Shown here: one piece after another, positions 1-11,160 of the stretch
Position numbering within the stretch: position 1 is the first letter of the stretch
Layout of the letters: each line of letters opens with the position of its first letter
Origin: Desmodus rotundus
Lineage: Eukaryota; Chordata; Mammalia; Chiroptera; Phyllostomidae
Direction of reading: 5' to 3'
Assembly (NCBI RefSeq): GCF_022682495.2
Contig: NC_071398.1
Span: 29,639,426-29,703,425, forward strand
DNA length: 64,000 nt
The notes under the pieces: generated by a model
What the model saw: only the letters and a program-made list of their open reading frames with translations
The model's database searches: none
What the model was told of the DNA's origin: nothing
Made by a program: the position numbers and the translations under genes

Positions 1-194
1 CATGAGCTCCTCTTTCTCCCTGTCCTCCGACATGCCCACCTCACCCCCACTGGTGTGGGTGCACCAGGCTGTGAGCAGAAGGAGGCAGAATGTCCTGCCA
101 CGCCACCCCAACTCCATGCTCAAGGAAACTCGACTTGCACGTGTGCATCATTCTAGATGTCCACTCATGGACCCAACGGCCTCTCTGAGCAGCT

Positions 195-600
195 GTGTGC
201 CGGGCACTGCTTGTGCTGGGGCATGCAGCAAACAGACAGAGACAGTCCTCTGCCCTGGGGGCTCACATTCTACAGGGTGAGGGAGGTGACTTCAAAAACC
301 TGAAAAATAAAAATCGGTTGTTATTCTGTAAGTGTGATGGAGAGAGCCGAGGGGCAGCCGGGGAGTCGCCTTTGCAAATAAGACAGTCTGCATAGGCGTC
401 GCTGAAAAGGTGGCATTTGAATGCAAGTGTAAAGAGGTGTGGGAGGGATCCAAGTTCTAGGTGGCAGAACAGCAAGTGCCAAGGCCGTGGGGTGGAGCAT
501 GCCTGCTGGGAGATGAAGAGCCAGCCGGTGTGCCTGAGGGGGTGTGAGCAAGGGGGCAACTTCTAGAAAGAGGGGCTGCAGGAGACAGGCATGGAGACCT
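195..600 (-). repeat. L2 LINE 3' relic, antisense
   Basis: Reads as the reverse complement of the mammalian L2 3' region. The 'gtgccgggcactg' block, the 'gggctcacattctacag' block and the 'aacagcaagtgccaaggc' block occur in L2 antisense order. It is strongly diverged and has no coding capacity. Ends are approximate. Confidence 0.65.
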
Positions 601-639
601 CTGCCGACCTCATAGGGGATTCCTCTGGGCCTCAGAAAC

Positions 640-775
640 CTTGGGAAGTGAGGAATGAGGAGTGGGGACTCAGTGAGGTCAGGGGAGTTTAAGGTCACAG
701 GGCTACTGACAGAGGGGCTAGGGCTCAAACGCAGGCTATCAGACCCCTACACAGATCCTTCTCTTTCAGCCTAAG
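640..775 (-). repeat. MIR SINE relic, antisense
   Basis: The block 'aaggtcacagggctac' followed by 'ggctcaaacgcaggct' matches the antisense MIR core and tRNA-related part. Diverged; ends uncertain. Confidence 0.55.
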
Positions 776-783
776 GAAACCCA

Positions 784-1018
784 GTGGCCAAACTTGTAAG
801 TTATTGTTCAAAAGCAGCAACAGTTTTCACAGGGCCACACCATTTTACGCTCCCACCAGCAGTGCACGAGTGTTCCGATTTCCCCACACCCTTACCAGCA
901 CCAATTTCCCATTTTTTTATCATCACCATCCCAGAGGGTGTGAAGTGGTGTCTCATTGTGGTTGATTTGCTGTCCCCTGATGACTAATGAGGTTGAGTGT
1001 CTTTTTATGTGCTTGTTG
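784..1018 (-). mobile_element. L1 fragment, inverted (ORF2 3' region)
   Basis: Read on + this is antisense L1. 'Caccattttacgctcccacc' and 'gtgaagtggtgtctcattg' are hallmarks of the reverse-complemented end of L1 ORF2. It abuts a sense L1 3' end at about 1019. The 5'-most sequence of this piece lies at the junction, as expected of a twin-priming (5'-inverted) L1 insertion. Frames are broken and nothing is expressible. Confidence 0.75.
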
Positions 1019-1290
1019 GAAACAAGAGACCACATACTGTCTGATTCCATTTATAGGAAGTGTCCAGAACAGGCAAAGCCACAGAGACAAAAAGCAGATT
1101 AGTGGTTGCTGGGGTGCTGGGGGTGGGGTGGAGAGGGGAGTGCCTGCAAATGGGACAGGGTTTCTTTTAGGGGAGATAAAAACGTCTTGGGACTAGATAA
1201 TAGCGATGGTTCCACAGCCTTATGAATGTGCTTTATGCCACCAAAATTGTACACTCAAACGTGGTTAAAACAGCAACCTTTATGTTCGGC
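1019..1290 (+). mobile_element. L1 3' end, sense
   Basis: 'Gtctgattccatttatagg', a G-rich 'gctgggggtggggtgg' tract and 'aaattgtacactcaaa' are the ordered landmarks of an old L1M 3' UTR. No clear poly(A) tail remains. It probably belongs with the inverted piece at 784-1018. Confidence 0.75.
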
Positions 1291-2085
1291 CCACCCTGCC
1301 ACAACAGAGTGAGTGCTCTCATGCTCTGCCCAGCGACGGCTGACGGTTCCATCACCTCCTCACCTTTCCTGTATGTTGGTACATTTATGAAGAGGAAAAT
1401 GTTTTAGAACAACCCACTGGAGCTTTCTTCACGTGTCCTGGTCAGATGCCAGGGCCAAGGGGAGAGTTTGCCGACGGCTGGCTTCACTCTGTATATCAGA
1501 ACCCGAGGTGTCCACGAAGCACCTCTGAGGTTGACCCCAGAACTGACCCGCACTTGGTTAGCTCAACACCCAGCCTGACGTGGAAGCTTGAAGAACTTGG
1601 ACTAATAACAATAAATAGCTGTTTAGTTACTTTTTACGGATACATTTGGACTGTATCTCAGGCAATTTTATGGGCGAATGCTATTTCGAGCGTTCCCCAA
1701 TTCCCAAATTGCATGTGAAACATCTGCAGGGTGAACATCTGGAATTTTATGCTCGCGGCTCCTTGTGCGTGCTCTTGGACATAAATCTGAACCTGTCCTG
1801 AGACCCTGGTGAGACAGGCTTGGCTCTGATGTGTTTTACTGATCAACAGACAGCCTGTCCAGTGCTGTGCCCAAGTCCACAGGACAGAGCACCCTGCGGC
1901 AGGTGGGGCGCAACTTCGTGGAGGCTGGGGCCAGGAGTTTCAGGAGCTCTGATGATGTCATCTCCATCTTTCAGTCGGGCAGTGGTCAGCCATGCCCAGC
2001 TCTTCCCCTCCTTAATTCAGGGCTAGTTTGTCCCACGTGGGCACAGGTACAATAACTGCCATGACCTTTCCTTCTAAGTCTGTAG
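1291..2085. other. unique sequence, nothing recognised
   Basis: I see no repeat consensus, convincing exon or low-complexity tract in this stretch. Confidence 0.5.
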
Positions 2086-2089
2086 CCCA

Positions 2090-2365
2090 CTGCAGGGCAC
2101 AAGCCCTAAAGATCACTCTACACCCTGCCTGCAGCCTTTCAAGGCCCTCCCATCACCTGAGGGTGGAGAGCCTGCTCCTCACCAGGACTCACCGAGCTTG
2201 CCTGTGCTGACTCCAGCTGACCTGCCCTCGTCCTACCTGAATGGAAGCTTCCCAGTCAGGAACCTGGTGTGTCTCCTTTGTAAATGTGAGCTCTTCTAGG
2301 TCTGGCACATGATAGATGTTCCACTGTTTGTTAGTGAACAGCTCTCAGGACATTCACAAACAGCT
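2090..2365 (+). repeat. L2 LINE relic, sense
   Basis: 'Cctttcaaggccctcccatc' followed downstream by 'ggtctggcacatgatagatg' is the order found in the L2 3' region. It is heavily decayed and the ORF2 remnant is untranslatable. Confidence 0.55.
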
Positions 2366-2825
2366 GAATGAATGGAGGATGTTATCTTGCAGGGTGCAGT
2401 CGGTGAACAGGCCACCGCAAAAGCAAGCAGGCCGCGGGACAGCGCCACGGCGTCCCGACTTCCTCACACATTGGTTCGCTGCCTCAGGTCTCATGGAAAA
2501 TGTCGGGTGTGTAAACCACTTTCATAGCAAATGCTGAGTGTAGCGACACACCCCACCCCCTGCTAGCACCACTCACCCCCTTTCACTTGACACTTCCTTT
2601 CAGCCTTTTGCCATTTACATATGCGCTTTTTATGATTGCCATTGTACATGTGTTTTCTGGGTTTTGCATCAACAGTGCATCATTTACATTTTCCCAAGTT
2701 TCTATAGGATCTTCAGTTAGCTGCTAAATAATCATATTTTATTGCTTTAGAATATGATGACCATAGTTGGTCCGAAGGTTGTGAGTTATTGTTAAGCTGG
2801 TAGAGTATGATGACCAAATTTATTA
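2366..2825. other. unique AT-rich sequence
   Basis: AT-rich sequence between an L2 relic and a hAT element. It may contain very old LINE sequence, but I cannot place it. Confidence 0.4.
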
Positions 2826-2833
2826 TTCTAGAA

Positions 2834-3061
2834 CAGGGATCAGCAAGCTCCGGCCTGGGGGCCAAATCCTGCCTGTTGCCAGATTTTGTAAATAAAGTTT
2901 TATTGGAACACAGCCACACTTATTCATTTACATATTGCCTGCAGTAGCTTTTGTACTACCTGGGAGAGCTGAGTAGTTGTGGCGGAGACTGCAGGTACAT
3001 GGCCCGCAAAGCCAGCAGTATTTACTACCTGGCCCTTTAAGAAAAAGTTTGCTAACCTCTG
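2834..3061. mobile_element. short nonautonomous hAT-Charlie DNA transposon
   Basis: A 228-bp element with terminal inverted repeats (left 'cagggatcagcaagct', right the complement of 'cagaggttagcaaact'). The interior holds 'aaataaagttttattgg' and 'tggcccgcaaagcc', typical of a common mammalian hAT-Charlie family. Flanking 8-mers 2826-2833 and 3062-3069 match at 5 of 8 positions, all three differences being transitions, consistent with an aged 8-bp target duplication. It has no transposase and depended on one in trans. Confidence 0.8.
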
Positions 3062-3062
3062 T

Positions 3063-3088
3063 CCTGGGACGTTTAGATATGTCCCAGG
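3063..3088. other. perfect 8-bp inverted repeat
   Basis: Arms 'cctgggac' (3063-3070) and 'gtcccagg' (3081-3088) are exact complements around a 10-base loop. The left arm overlaps the right target duplication of the adjacent hAT element. Confidence 0.7.
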
Positions 3089-3099
3089 TATTGGTAGTT

Positions 3100-3127
3100 A
3101 GATGTTCATTGCTAGCAGTGAACATCT
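3100..3127. other. near-perfect 28-bp palindrome
   Basis: Arms of 9 bp (3100-3108 'agatgttca', 3119-3127 'tgaacatct') are exact complements, and the loop itself contains the palindrome 'tgctagca'. It lies 11 bp after the 3063-3088 inverted repeat. A dimeric protein site or simple chance are both possible. Confidence 0.7.
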
Positions 3128-4240
3128 TTACACTTTCAATTTTTGACTTCTGATATCACTTTTCCTTGGTATAAAATCTTAGAGGGGAATTAGTGGACAA
3201 AAAAGAATGTAAGTTTTATTTATTTTTTTAGCAATACTTCCTATTTCCGTGTATGTACACTCACGTTACATAAAATTTACTAGGCTACCAAAATTCAGCG
3301 AACATTCTATTTCACTACAATCAAATAAGCACTGAATGTTAATGTTTAGTATGTCAGGGGTTAGCACAGTTAGTGTAGAAATGATATGTGAGGGCTTCTT
3401 TAATTTCATTACTTTGAATATTTAGTGACCAGAGTTATAGTTTGGTGGTGTTTTTACTTTTCTTAAAGTCCAATAATGAAGCTATGGTGAACATTTTCTT
3501 AAAGTGATGCCCAGAACCTTGACTTGCTGGGGAAAGCCTCTTCTAGGGAAGAGGACTCCCTGAGAACAGGAAAGGAGTTATTTTTCTAGGGGAATTAAAT
3601 TTCTGGGTGGCAAGAGAGAAAGCAAATTTCCGTGGGAAGCATCTCCTCAGTACTAGTTAAGTTGGCCAGGGAAGACTAACCAGTTTTGAGGCTAAGAACA
3701 AACTGCTTTGGAAATGTGGGATGCCACCTCCCACCGGCCTGTTGACCGTGGCCTCCTAGGGAAGCACAAGAAACACGAATGCAGCTCTCCCTGGACCCCA
3801 CCCAGCCTTCAGGCGGGAGCAGGGGATCCCAGGGAGAACTGCTCGTCAGCCAAGCGTAGGGCTGCTCTGTGCTGCTGGTTCTGGGGTGAGACGGTTCCGG
3901 GTTGGGACTGGGAGCCTCCTGTGGTCCCATGGCCTTTCTGGGGCAGACAGACACTTTCTAAGAGGCTGACAATTCTGTGGCAGCCGACCAGGAGCCCCCA
4001 GGCAGAGGAGAAGAAAGATTTCACGCCTTGTTTGTGCTGTTTCTCAAGCTGACTAGAAATACATTGTCAGACATCACTCAGCCCTGTGGCCCTCTACCCT
4101 GTCTCTTACTCTGAGTGGCACACCCCGCTTTGCTCTTGTATGTGGGACAAAGGAACTTGCCTTGGGGGAAAGTTGTAAAAGAAAATGTACCAAATAGACC
4201 AAATTAGGAATCCTTATAATCTGGCCAACATGGCCTTTCA
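3128..4240. other. unique sequence, nothing recognised
   Basis: AT-rich to about 3660, then more GC-rich. Overlapping open frames on both strands near 3676-4052 lack protein-like composition and splice context. No repeat is recognised. Confidence 0.45.
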
Positions 4241-4244
4241 TAAT

Positions 4245-4440
4245 CTACCCCGGTGGATTTCAACGCCAGCTAAACACTAGAAGCCCCTTGGGGAGCTTTT
4301 GAAAAAACACTGACATTTATTTGAGGAAGTCCTACCTCTATATATTGTGGCTTAATTGACCTGAGGTGAAACTCCATCATTTATATTTTTAGGGGCTCCC
4401 CACAGAGATTCTAACTGTACAGCCAGAGTTAACCTGTGGC
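4245..4440 (+). mobile_element. MER5A-like hAT-Charlie relic
   Basis: 'Cttggggagcttttgaaaa' near the left and 'tttttaggggctccccacag' with 'attctaactgtacagccag' on the right follow the MER5A consensus order. It is a nonautonomous element and carries no transposase. Confidence 0.65.
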
Positions 4441-5655
4441 CCTTGCAGAACTTTCTAGCTTCTCATCTTGGCTCCTCCACTTCCCCTTCACATCCCCCCT
4501 CCTTCAGCCACAGCAAAGTTCTCCGCAGACACCCTGCTCTTTCCACCCCTTACCACCCGACCCACTCACCCACCAGGACAAGCATCACATGAGAGAATAA
4601 ATGTGCGCGTAGGTTAAACAAGGCTCAGATTTCGGAGCTGACACACCAGGGGTCGGATCCTGACTCCAGCACGTCATGATTGCCTGGTGTGGGGACACCT
4701 TCTGCATTCTCCCAACCTGCTCTCCAGTCTGTATGTTGTGAGGATGGCGGGCGATATGCATAAGTCATGATGGACTAAATATAAACATCCTCAATAAAGA
4801 GTAGTTTTTTAAAAATACATTACTGTTATTACTAAAGCATTCCTTTAGAGGGATGCTAGCCACTCACTTTAATAGTCTGGTGGTCCCCAACATGCTTCTA
4901 AAAAGGGTCTTTGAGAAGAACTGCCTTCAAAGATATTTGGATGTGGCCCCTACCTTTGAGTATCTTTAGGGATAGCAAATCTTTATCTTTGGAAGTTGGT
5001 TTGAATTTTAGAATAGCCAAACATCTTTCAGAGCCTGTGCTGGTGATTCACTGATTTAACAAACATGGCTTGTGTTCCAAGTGAAAAAACAAAACCAATT
5101 TCACAACTGGATTCTGTAATCTCTGAGTGGATCTTAAAGTCTCAAAGATCAAGGACCAATCTAATGTTGATGGTGCCTTTGCTGACTAGGGATTTCTTCC
5201 TATTGGTTTGTTACTTAACAAGTGTCTGCTAATCCTTTGCAGAAGGAGGATGGGGATAGGTAGATAAATGATGGATAGAGACATAACAGGATACTACTCG
5301 ATCTTATTAGAAGCACTAAGGATAAGCAAAGAGCATAGGAGAAGATGACAATTAGCCTTATGAAGCAAAATGTGTTAAGAGCCATTGTTTGGGACATCGA
5401 TCCTCAGTTAAATAAACAAAGCTTTAGGCTGAGACTGGAGGTGGTAACTGAAACCTTCTCGTTGATAAACTAAGTAGGTAATCATTGGTGGATAAGCTTA
5501 AGTTAGGACACAAACATGTAGAGCTGGTCATTCCAGAGCCAGGGTTAATCACCAGCATGTAATAATTATCATTCATAAAATAAGTTTATATGCATTATCT
5601 TGACATGGTGCCTCAAGCCATTGGTTTCCTTTAAAGGCAAGTGGAACTAGTTGAG
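4441..5655. other. unique AT-rich sequence, nothing recognised
   Basis: No SINE, LINE or LTR landmarks. ORFs are short. Nothing further can be supported. Confidence 0.45.
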
Positions 5656-5659
5656 GAAG

Positions 5660-5790
5660 GGCAGGTAGAGAAGTGGTTAAGAGCATGGCCCTTGGGGTCA
5701 AATGGGCTTGTAGTGAGTCTGGCCTATCAGAGTCCCACTGTGTGGTCTGCGGCCAGGCCCTTGAGCTTCACACATGGACCAGTGGGAGAA
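5660..5790 (+). repeat. MIR SINE relic, sense
   Basis: 'Gtggttaagagcatggccct' followed by a decayed tRNA B-box area and 'ctgtgtggtctgcggcc' matches the MIR 5' half. Confidence 0.65.
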
Positions 5791-6810
5791 TCTGGCTTCA
5801 GTGCCGGATGTCTAACCAGTGTGCTTTGTTTTATATGATAACTGCCCCTCATTTTCTGCCTGAAATGAGGTCTCTGACTGCACCATTTCAAACACATCTG
5901 CTTACTATGTTTGTCATAAAGGCCAAGCAAATGGGCCAGCTGTCAAGCTATCATTCTACCTGGTCATCTTAACACAGCCCAGCATGGTGGTGATTCTGGG
6001 TGCATGGGTTATTCGAGAGCATTCTGCTGGTCTCTGCTGACCAGGGCTGTGTGGCTCCCCCAGGTCAGGTCTGGGCAGCCTTAGCCAGAACACTAAAGTG
6101 GGGAGGCCCTTTTCAGTCCGGGTGTATGAACATGAATGAGCCATGTAACTTCTCCGAGTGGCAATGTATCTTGGTTTTTTCTTGTCATCAGAGTACATAT
6201 TAAAAGAGAACAATGAAGCTTCCATTTCTTTTCTGCTGCTGCTGCAAAAAAAATTCCTAAAGCCAACAGATAAGTTTATAGACAGATTTGCTGAGCTTCT
6301 CTTGCTTTTGAATAAGCTTGTAAAAGGCTACAACACAATTCAGTATAGAAAAGATTATGCTGCCAAAAAGTAACATATAAACATCTTTATTTCTTAAAGA
6401 ACAGGCTACATTACAAAAACCCATCTCTATAGTTTTTTAACCCAGAAGATCCCTGAAGCTTATTTAATGACAGTAATAACAACTCTCATTAATAATGTCA
6501 GAAACATAAAATTGTCCTGGAATAAGACAGACAAGTTAACACAGAGTATAAAGAAGTGATTATGTGGAGGCTGACAAATCACTACCTTGATGATCCTCAT
6601 ATAGTCTGGCAACTTATCTGTAACTGCGTGGATGTGTCAATGTCTGTTCCAACCAGGGGACAGGGTGTCTGTGGGGGTCCAATGATACCTGCTATCCCCT
6701 GAGGCCAGCACTGCAGCACTACACCTGCAGGGATCATGTTCTATCCATCTTCACACCCCCAAACTTGTCACAGGAGGCCTCGGTCCATCTGGCAGGCCTG
6801 ATTTCAGATC
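5791..6810. other. unique sequence, nothing recognised
   Basis: Mixed-composition sequence without recognised repeats. A 71-codon open frame (6158-6373) is AT-rich and has no support as a gene. Confidence 0.45.
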
Positions 6811-6814
6811 ACCT

Positions 6815-6985
6815 CCAGGTTCCTAACTTCCCTAAGCCTCTTCTATTCCCATCAACAGACGGAGATAATAATGGTCCTGGCAGAATAACAGAACCTGTGC
6901 ACATCACGCTTGCATGGCACCCACAGGTACAAAGTGCTCAGTGCACATCATGAGAATCGTCATCGCCATCATTGTTGTCATCACC
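6815..6985 (+). repeat. MIR SINE relic, sense
   Basis: 'Cctaagcctcttctattccc' then 'acggagataataatggtcc' and 'gtacaaagtgctcagtgc' follow the MIR core and 3' order. The end runs into CAT/CACC-rich sequence. Confidence 0.55.
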
Positions 6986-7009
6986 ATTATCGCCACCATC
7001 AGCATCTTT

Positions 7010-7240
7010 AACTTTCACCACACACTTTGGGATCTGGGCTAAGCCATTGTATAAATTAACCCACATAGCCTCCCAACCCACAATGTGGGAACTATGATCA
7101 TTACTCCCTTTGTTTTGAGGCAGTGAGTAACATGCTTGAGGTTGACCCAGGCAGGAAGTGGAAGAGGCAGGATTTGAACCCAAGCATCTGGCTCCAGAGC
7201 CCATGTTGTGAACTGCCTTTCTTAACCAGGCTGAAGGCCT
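7010..7240 (-). repeat. MIR SINE relic, antisense
   Basis: 'Aggcaggatttgaacccaag' with 'catctggctccagagcccat' is the antisense MIR tRNA-related end, preceded by 'taacatgcttgaggttgac' from the core. It lies close to an oppositely oriented MIR. Confidence 0.75.
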
Positions 7241-8733
7241 GTTTAAAGCTAGTTGAAAACATGCTGTTAGATGCATTTAGGCATGAAAATGTTTTTTATA
7301 TGCCTGAATAAAATTAGAAGATTTCACAGTTAATTTAACACATTGGACCATTATGTGGGATAACCCAAATCAGCTATTCTATTTGATCTCTTCTGAAATT
7401 GGCTGATGCTGTCAATACCATGGCTAAAGATGGGGGTCAACCCTGTGCTGTCTCATGGCCCAACCAGCTGCCAGTTTTTTAATACCTGTCATTATTAACC
7501 GGAAAAATTGTCCTAATCTCTGTGAAATACAGTTTCCAAGTATGATCTTTATCAACAAATACATAAGGATATAGAGATAAACAGCCCAGCTCACCCCAGA
7601 TGCCTTTTTTGTTGTTTGTTTTTAGGAATATGCACGGTTTCATTCAAGTCGGGCACTTGGGGTGGCTGGCTGCCTTGGCTGTCTGTTTTCTCTCTGCATG
7701 GGGCAGCATTTCCTCCACGTGGGAGAAGCATGGGATGCAGAGGCACCAGGGCATCTGGGGTGGTGAGTGAACCCACTGGGGCCAGTTCCTGTGAGAAGAC
7801 ATCTCCTTCAGACTTAGAGACCAGCCTCCCAGTCACCATGAACAGCGACCACAATGCTGGATTTGCCTGGGATCAGGTGTCCCTCCCCCACAGAGGTTCT
7901 CCATCCTAAAGCTTTAGGTCAGAGACACCTGGGAAGGGGTGTCGTGTGCCCTTCCCTTTGGATAGGCAATTGCAACCTCTTGAATAGAGATGTAGATGAG
8001 AAAAAAAGATCCCACTGTATGGTATTATGCAGTGCATGAGAGGAAAGCTTGTTTTTATATAACTTGACAATACAGAGCAACAACATATTTTTGGTTGGTG
8101 GATATTTTGATGGGATTGTGATTATTAATGAGAACTTATTCTCCGTAGCCCTTTAGGGGAGTGTTCCTGTGTTTCTCAAAAGGATAGAGCCATTTAAGAA
8201 GATAAAGAAGCACTTATTTAGGGAGTGAGCCAAAGAATTAGTTGAGAAGAACAAAAATAGTTACTTGGCATTTATCCAATAATTTATGTACTTGTTCAAA
8301 ACATAGGAAATTTACACTTGCTGGGTAATCGGCCCTGAGCATGAACATGTCTGCACTCGGGACATTACAGCTGTGACTTGGGGCGTTAGGTAAGGTCTCA
8401 GCAGGGTGTGGTTGGATAGCGGCTCATCTTCGCCAAGGCCCACAGTGGCCCACGTGGGCATGACTTTGCTTCTCTTTGATATTGGCATTCTCACTTCAGA
8501 GAGCTGTGAGCATCTGAGTTCTTGAGAAAGATTGCCGTAGCTGATAAACCCTTTGCGGATGACTTACAGAGCCACTTCTCTGCAACATCACTTTATCACC
8601 TATTCCTTCGGCTATTGCGTAAATTCATGCAACATGCCAGCTCTTCTCACTTAGATGTTGTTTTTCTTTGCGATGCCCCGCCCTCCAGCAGTGGAAGCAC
8701 CTATGTATAGTCTTTTATGGATTTAGAAGGAAG
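7241..8733. other. unique sequence with one pseudo-exon
   Basis: No recognised repeats. Positions 7626-7762 are bounded by a T-rich acceptor (ending 7625) and a GTGAGT donor (7763), with one open frame. The encoded residues are not protein-like, so I treat it as a chance pseudo-exon. Confidence 0.45.
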
Positions 8734-8955
8734 GAATCATATTTTCACCCTGACTGGTATGGCTTCGTAGATTGAGCACCGGCCTGCGAGCCAAAGGGTC
8801 ACCAGTTTGATTCCCAGTCAGGGCACATACCTGGGTTGCCAGCCAGGTCCCCAGTGGGGGGTGTGCCAGAGGCAACCACACATTGATATTTCTCTCCCTC
8901 TTTTTCTCCTTCCCTTCTCCTCTGTCTAAAGAAATTTAAAAAGAATCATATTTTC
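8734..8955 (+). mobile_element. Ves SINE (bat-specific) with 13-bp target duplication
   Basis: Body 8747-8942. It has a tRNA-derived head ('ccctgactggtatggcttcg'), a Pol III B-box-like 'gtttgattccc' and the family block 'cagtcagggcacatacctgg'. A CT-rich tail with 'ctaaagaaatttaaaaa' closes it. An exact 13-bp duplication flanks it (8734-8746 and 8943-8955), showing target-primed insertion by L1 machinery. This is the clearest marker of a bat genome here. Mobilised in trans; encodes no protein. Confidence 0.9.
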
Positions 8956-9385
8956 TGGTTTCTGACACTTGGGAGATGTTCTCTCATCCAATGTTTTCTC
9001 TGTTGCTATTCTCTGAGACCCACAGTGGTGAAGGCCACATCCAGGATCTCATGACTGATTAGGAGGAGCTTCCTCTCTTGGCGAGGGTGGGGATCACACC
9101 TGCATAGGTGAAAGCTGTGGGGTAGACATTGTGAATGACATCCCATGTGGAATTTGGGCCCAATGTTGCTATTAATTAATTTATTATTGTTTTATTATTG
9201 TTTAAAATTTAAAATTGTTTATTAATTTTTTAAAAAGTGAAGCACTTTTTATAGTGGAAAATCCTCTCATTTCTAAAATACCTAGGTTTCCAACAATGCA
9301 TAAGCTCAGTTGAATCCTATCAGACAAACTTGAATAGGGGAGCAATCCACAGAAAGGTAAGTCTGTAGGCTTCCACAATGCAGCT
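8956..9385. other. unique sequence with AT-rich tract
   Basis: Positions 9172-9238 are a TTAAT/TTATT-rich low-complexity tract. The remainder is unplaced. Confidence 0.5.
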
Positions 9386-9389
9386 GAAA

Positions 9390-9850
9390 TGAAAGACAAA
9401 GACGGGCTGAAGAACGTTCCAGAATAAAGGAGAGATGATGTGTGATTCCAGGTTGAAGCCTGGATTGGAAGGCAAAAATTGCCGTGAAGCTCATTATTGG
9501 AACGAATGGTGAGACGTGGATGTGAATTTCATTGAAGCATGGTAACAAAGTGGTTGTGTAGGAGAGTGTCCTTGACCCTAGGAGACAATGTTGACATATT
9601 TAGAAACAAAAAACAAACAAAAAAACAAACCCCAACTCATCCCTCAGGGTACTTTTAAAGAGGTCAGCAAAAATAAAGAAACAAGTGATGATTACTATGA
9701 TGCTGACCTTGAGAAGGAGCCAAAGTGCAAATATGGCTAAACGTTGGTAATGAGCGAATGTAGGTGACAGAAACACGGCAGTTCATTGTAACATCCAACA
9801 ATTTTTCTATGGGTGGCCCAATTCTCTTCAAAATAAAAACTTTAATAGAA
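9390..9850 (+). mobile_element. L1 3' UTR fragment, sense
   Basis: 'Gctcattattggaacgaatg', 'gagagtgtccttgaccctag' and a final 'cttcaaaataaaaacttt' are ordered landmarks of an ancient L1 3' UTR ending near its poly(A) signal. An internal CAAA-rich stretch (about 9606-9632) has expanded. 5' truncated, no ORF. Confidence 0.7.
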
Positions 9851-9984
9851 ACAAATAGGACAGGAAAACATAAGGCCGGGCGAGACAAACCAAGCTGTCC
9901 CACAGATCTGCTCTGTGCCATGGGCCCCCAGATGTAAGGTCCCAACAACATGGTGTCTGCCACTATATGGGGCTGAGGTTCAAG

Positions 9985-10460
9985 ACTGTGGAGTGCCCAC
10001 TGGTGCCAGGCACACGCTGAGACGTACAAGTCAGACAGTGCCTACCCTCGTGAAGTTTACATTCTATACACATTTAGATAATGAGCACAGGCAAACACTG
10101 ACTTACAGGAGATGACAGACCACGCTAATGTCATGAAGAAAGCAAAGGACAGCACAGCAGCAGTTTGATAAGATGCTGAGCCGGAGCATAACCCAGACAG
10201 GGACACCAGCTTTAGGTGAGGTGAACAAGAATGTGAGGAAAAGCCCAGCCATCAGTGAGCCATGGAACAGCATCCCAGCCAGTGGATCGGCAACTGGCAC
10301 AGGAGAAGGTCCCAAGGCAGCGGCCACTGTGAGTGATGGAGGAAGAAGGAGAAGCCCACATGGCTGGGGCCCATGAGCGGGATGAGTTCCGGGGGCTGTG
10401 TGAATTTTATTCTTAGGATGACCAGAGATCACTGTAGTGTGTGACATGCACTTGACCCTG
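9985..10460 (-). repeat. L2 LINE relic, antisense
   Basis: 'Ggtgccaggcacacgctgag', 'cctaccctcgtgaagtttac' and later 'gtgtgaattttattctt' follow antisense L2 order. A 170-codon reverse frame overlaps it but is not an L2 protein. Confidence 0.6.
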
Positions 10461-10529
10461 ACCCTCTTTCCTTCCATGCTGTTTTGGGAGGCCTGTGTCT
10501 GATGATAACAGTGAGAGCAGGACCCCCTG

Positions 10530-10670
10530 TATCCCAGGTGCTGTGTTCCAAGCAGGGCTCTGAGCTCCACATCTCTGAGCCAATTTAGTCCCCAGGTCAG
10601 CCCAAAGGAGAACATAGGACTATTGTTCTTATTTTACAGATAAGAAAACTGAGTCCTCCAAGCAAAAAGG
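10530..10670 (-). repeat. MIR SINE relic, antisense
   Basis: 'Ttattttacagataagaaaa' with 'ctgagtcctccaagc' is the antisense MIR core. Confidence 0.65.
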
Positions 10671-10683
10671 GCCTCTGGAGAAT

Positions 10684-11160
10684 AGCTCTGTACTGGGTTG
10701 AAATGTGTCCCCCAAAATCATATTTCCAAGTCCTAATCCCCCAAAACTTCTGAGTGTGGCCTGATTTGGGGATAGGGCCACTGCAGATACCATCAGGTTA
10801 AAAGGAGGTCATACTAGATTAGGACGGGCCCTAATACAATGACTGGCATCCTAATGAAGAAGGAAATTTGGACGCAGACACAGGAGCAGCAATGGGAGTG
10901 ATGCATCCATAAGCCAAGGAATGCCAGGGACTCCCAGCAAGCCCAGTAGACAGAAAAGAGGCAGCCTTGGGGATCCTCCCTCAGAGACTTCAGAGAAAGT
11001 CTGGCCTTGCCAATACCTTGATCTTGGACATCCGGCCTCCAGAACTGTGAGACACTAAATTTCTGCTGTTTGAACCACACTCCTCCCCTGTCCTCCCCTC
11101 CCCAACCCCCACCAGTTTGGGATGCTTTCCTCCAGCAGCCATAGGAAATTCATACAGCTC
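10684..11160 (+). mobile_element. MaLR/MLT1-type solo LTR with target duplication
   Basis: The LTR (10689-11156) opens 'tgtactgggttgaaatgtg' and ends '..catACA'. Internal landmarks are 'cccccaaaatcatatttcc', 'ccttgatcttggacatccgg' and 'cctccagaactgtgagac'. The 5-mer 'agctc' occurs on both sides (10684-10688; 11156-11160 with one base shared), as expected of ERVL-MaLR insertion. No internal retroviral region remains, so it is a solo LTR. Confidence 0.85.

Noticed and set aside
3063..3088. Hairpin as a transcription terminator
   Set aside because: Intrinsic terminators are bacterial; this is nuclear mammalian DNA and no U-run follows.
7626..7762. Possible + exon with T-rich acceptor and GTGAGT donor
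   Set aside because: The encoded segment is rich in Trp/Gly/Arg without ordered features; a single isolated pair of sites is expected by chance.
8747..8830. tRNA-like gene with B box
   Set aside because: It is the tRNA-derived head of a Ves SINE flanked by target duplications, not a functional tRNA.
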